Shown here: positions 62,515-64,000 of the stretch, piece by piece
Layout of the letters: each line of letters starts with the position of its first letter
How positions within the stretch are numbered: position 1 is the first letter of the stretch
DNA from: Sarcophilus harrisii
Taxonomy: Eukaryota; Chordata; Mammalia; Dasyuromorphia; Dasyuridae
Assembly (NCBI RefSeq): GCF_902635505.1
Contig: NC_045432.1
Span: 72,485,823-72,549,822, forward strand
Length of the DNA: 64,000 nt
Reading direction: 5' to 3'
Translations under genes and position numbers: made by a program
The notes under the pieces: generated by a model
The model's database searches: none
What the model was told of the DNA's origin: nothing
Seen by the model: only the letters and a program-made list of their open reading frames with translations

Positions 62515-62735
62515 CCTGTGGTGTATGGCTCACTGGGCTGAGAATCAAAAAGACATCTTCCTGAGTTTCAGCCTCAGAGACTTCCTTAGCTGTGTGACCC
62601 TGCCTAGACAAGTCACTTAACTCTGCCTCAGTTTCCTCATAAAATAGAGAAGGGAATGGCAAACCACTCCAAGGTCTTTGCCTAGAACACCCCAAAAGGA
62701 ATCCCAAAGAGTCAGACGTGACTGAAATGGCTCAC
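62515..62735 (+). repeat. diverged long-form marsupial SINE
   Basis: 'ccttagctgtgtgaccctgc', 'gggaatggcaaaccactcca' and 'aaagagtcagacgtgactga' give the long-form SINE order. A MIR/THER-like tail follows (62770-62840). Confidence 0.8.
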
Positions 62736-63385
62736 CATGCTTAGAGCATGTAAAATGTTACTGTCTCTTTGAGGTATGATTTGGACTAGATCGACCCTGA
62801 GGGGTTTTCCAGCTGTGATGTTCTGTCAGTCTATGATTTTCATGGGCTGCACAATCCAAAGCACACATTATAAAGGGAGATGTTTTGAGAAAGCAACGGG
62901 CAATCATTTGGCTTTAAATTGACCTCTCGAATATAATGAAAATTGCATTTCCCTGCTGTTCTTAGGGTTGAAAAGGAGGTCAGCCAGCAGAAATACAGAT
63001 CCTGAAAGTTTGTGGTAATTTTTCAATTGACACTTCCCATACTGGCCAACCTGAGAGCCATTGCAGCCTGGAAAACAGTTTTCTGGGTGGTATTCATTCA
63101 TTTGTGTATATTTTGGAAAATGATGACACGTTTTTGTACGTTAACCTAATGTGAAAAGTTAATTTTCTATTTTTTTTTTAATTTTTTGTGTGTAAAATTG
63201 TGTGGGAGGCAGCATGGCAGAGTTTGTTACAAAATTTATATATAAATGCTAAAGGAAAACATTAATTTGTAAACTTTAGAGAATTAGTTGGAGATTTTGT
63301 ACCCAATTCTGAGTCAAATGTAGCTTCTGTAACTAGCAAACTGGATGATGTACGGCACATTATTTAATCTCTTTGTCCTTTGCTT

Positions 63386-63403
63386 TGTGTGTGTGTGTAT
63401 GTA

Positions 63404-63446
<43 letters not shown>
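63386..63446 (+). repeat. (TG)n microsatellite
   Basis: About 60 bp of TG with a few TA/TC interruptions near its start. Confidence 0.95.
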
Positions 63447-63447
<1 letters not shown>

Positions 63448-63492
63448 CCATATATTTATGATGATAATATATCCATCCTTCAAAGTGTTAGG

Positions 63493-63498
63493 AATAAA
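63493..63498 (+). terminator. CENPI: candidate distal poly(A) signal AATAAA
   Basis: Canonical AATAAA about 3.8 kb after the stop codon; a second lies at 63529-63534. Plausible distal end of the transcript, unproven. Confidence 0.35.
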
Positions 63499-63539
63499 AT
63501 GAAACAGTAGATGAAAAATCACTGGGGGAATAAAAAAAA

Positions 63540-64000
63540 CAATTGCTCTTTTTCTTTCCCTTTATACGTGTTTCCCCCTTGAAATATTAAGTACATATCT
63601 AATAATTGACAAATAGAATTTTGCACTGTTTTAGAAGGCAATGGCTTTTGAAATATGTTTTTAACTTTTCTTTTGGGTGAAAGTTAGGGAGAAAAGAGTA
63701 GATAGAAGTTGTTCAAGCTTCTGGAATCATCTTCTGTAGATGGAATAGCTTCCTGGGGATTTGTATATCATACAGTTCTGAATATATTGAGGTATGAGAA
63801 AATCCCTTTGATAAGTATAAATTGCCATTTTGTTAAATTGTTTATTTGTGTTTTATATTCTCTACTGGCTACACCTGAGCTTTGATTTGAATGAAACTAG
63901 GGATGGATTCTTAGAAAAGTGAGAAGTGTGTCTAAATATTGGGTGCCTCAATACCTGACCTTAAACACTTCTTAGTTGGGGGCAAGTCATACCTTCTGTT
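63540..64000. other. sequence beyond the probable gene end
   Basis: AT-rich, no gene or named repeat seen. In human the next gene downstream of CENPI is DRP2, but nothing here resembles it. Confidence 0.3.

Larger units (their letters stand above)
59703..63515 (+). other. CENPI: CENPI 3' UTR and downstream (extent uncertain)
   Basis: No splice donor-acceptor pair or open frame of note after the stop codon. Candidate poly(A) signals are ATTAAA at 60922-60927 and AATAAA at 63493-63498 (another at 63529-63534). Which one is used cannot be told from sequence. A short L1 tail and a SINE lie inside this span, which argues for the nearer site or for a repeat-bearing long UTR. Confidence 0.5.

Noticed and set aside
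62249-62707. 152-residue minus-strand open frame in the 3' UTR region
   Set aside because: Half of it is a reversed SINE and the rest has no recognisable domain.
6121-62735. tRNA genes suggested by the tRNA-like heads of SINEs
   Set aside because: All carry SINE bodies and A-rich tails, and several have target duplications; none folds as a complete tRNA by eye.

Overview
The window is mammalian nuclear DNA, almost certainly from a marsupial. The evidence is the repeat content: several families of 3' L1 ends typical of marsupials, tRNA-derived SINEs of the MAR1/WSINE1 kind, abundant old L2 and CR1/L3, MIR-type SINEs, and a short hAT element that resembles OposCharlie1 (OC1). The species cannot be fixed from the sequence alone; my impression, from memory of the L1 3' ends, is an Australian lineage.

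The window holds one protein-coding gene, CENPI (centromere protein I), on the + strand. I can follow it from a GC-rich, CpG-dense promoter and non-coding first exon (about 8.75-9.2 kb) through 20 coding exons (13042 to 59702) to the stop codon and a probable 3' UTR. All introns are GT-AG and the reading phase is consistent throughout. The spliced CDS is 2247 nt (748 codons plus stop), close to my recollection of 756 residues for human CENP-I. CENP-I is a HEAT-repeat member of the CENP-H/I/K/M arm of the constitutive centromere-associated network. Human CENPI lies at Xq22.1, in a block that is also X-linked in marsupials, so this is probably X-chromosome DNA; that last point is inference.

Layout: 1-8.6 kb is intergenic (a possible poly(A) end of an upstream gene near 178, then L2, L1, SINE and hAT remnants). 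8.6-9.3 kb is the CENPI promoter and CpG island. Intron 1 (8948-13028) has a G-quadruplex motif, a microsatellite-bearing SINE, and a roughly 48-bp minisatellite grown from an L2 tail and later split by an L1. Introns 3 (10.6 kb) and 5 (10.0 kb) are the largest; intron 5 has a nested L1 > solo LTR > younger L1 insertion. From 35.3 to 43.1 kb nine exons lie close together. Introns 14, 17, 19 and 20 carry more L1, L2, a 35-base C run and a 64-bp tandem duplication. 59703 to about 63.5 kb is the probable 3' UTR.

I see no operon, CRISPR array, RNA gene, second coding gene or new biological system. The points most worth a second look are the promoter arrangement, the hairpin minisatellite, the nested insertion, the OC1-like element, the 42-nt micro-exon, and the strong antisense bias of L1 pieces within the gene.
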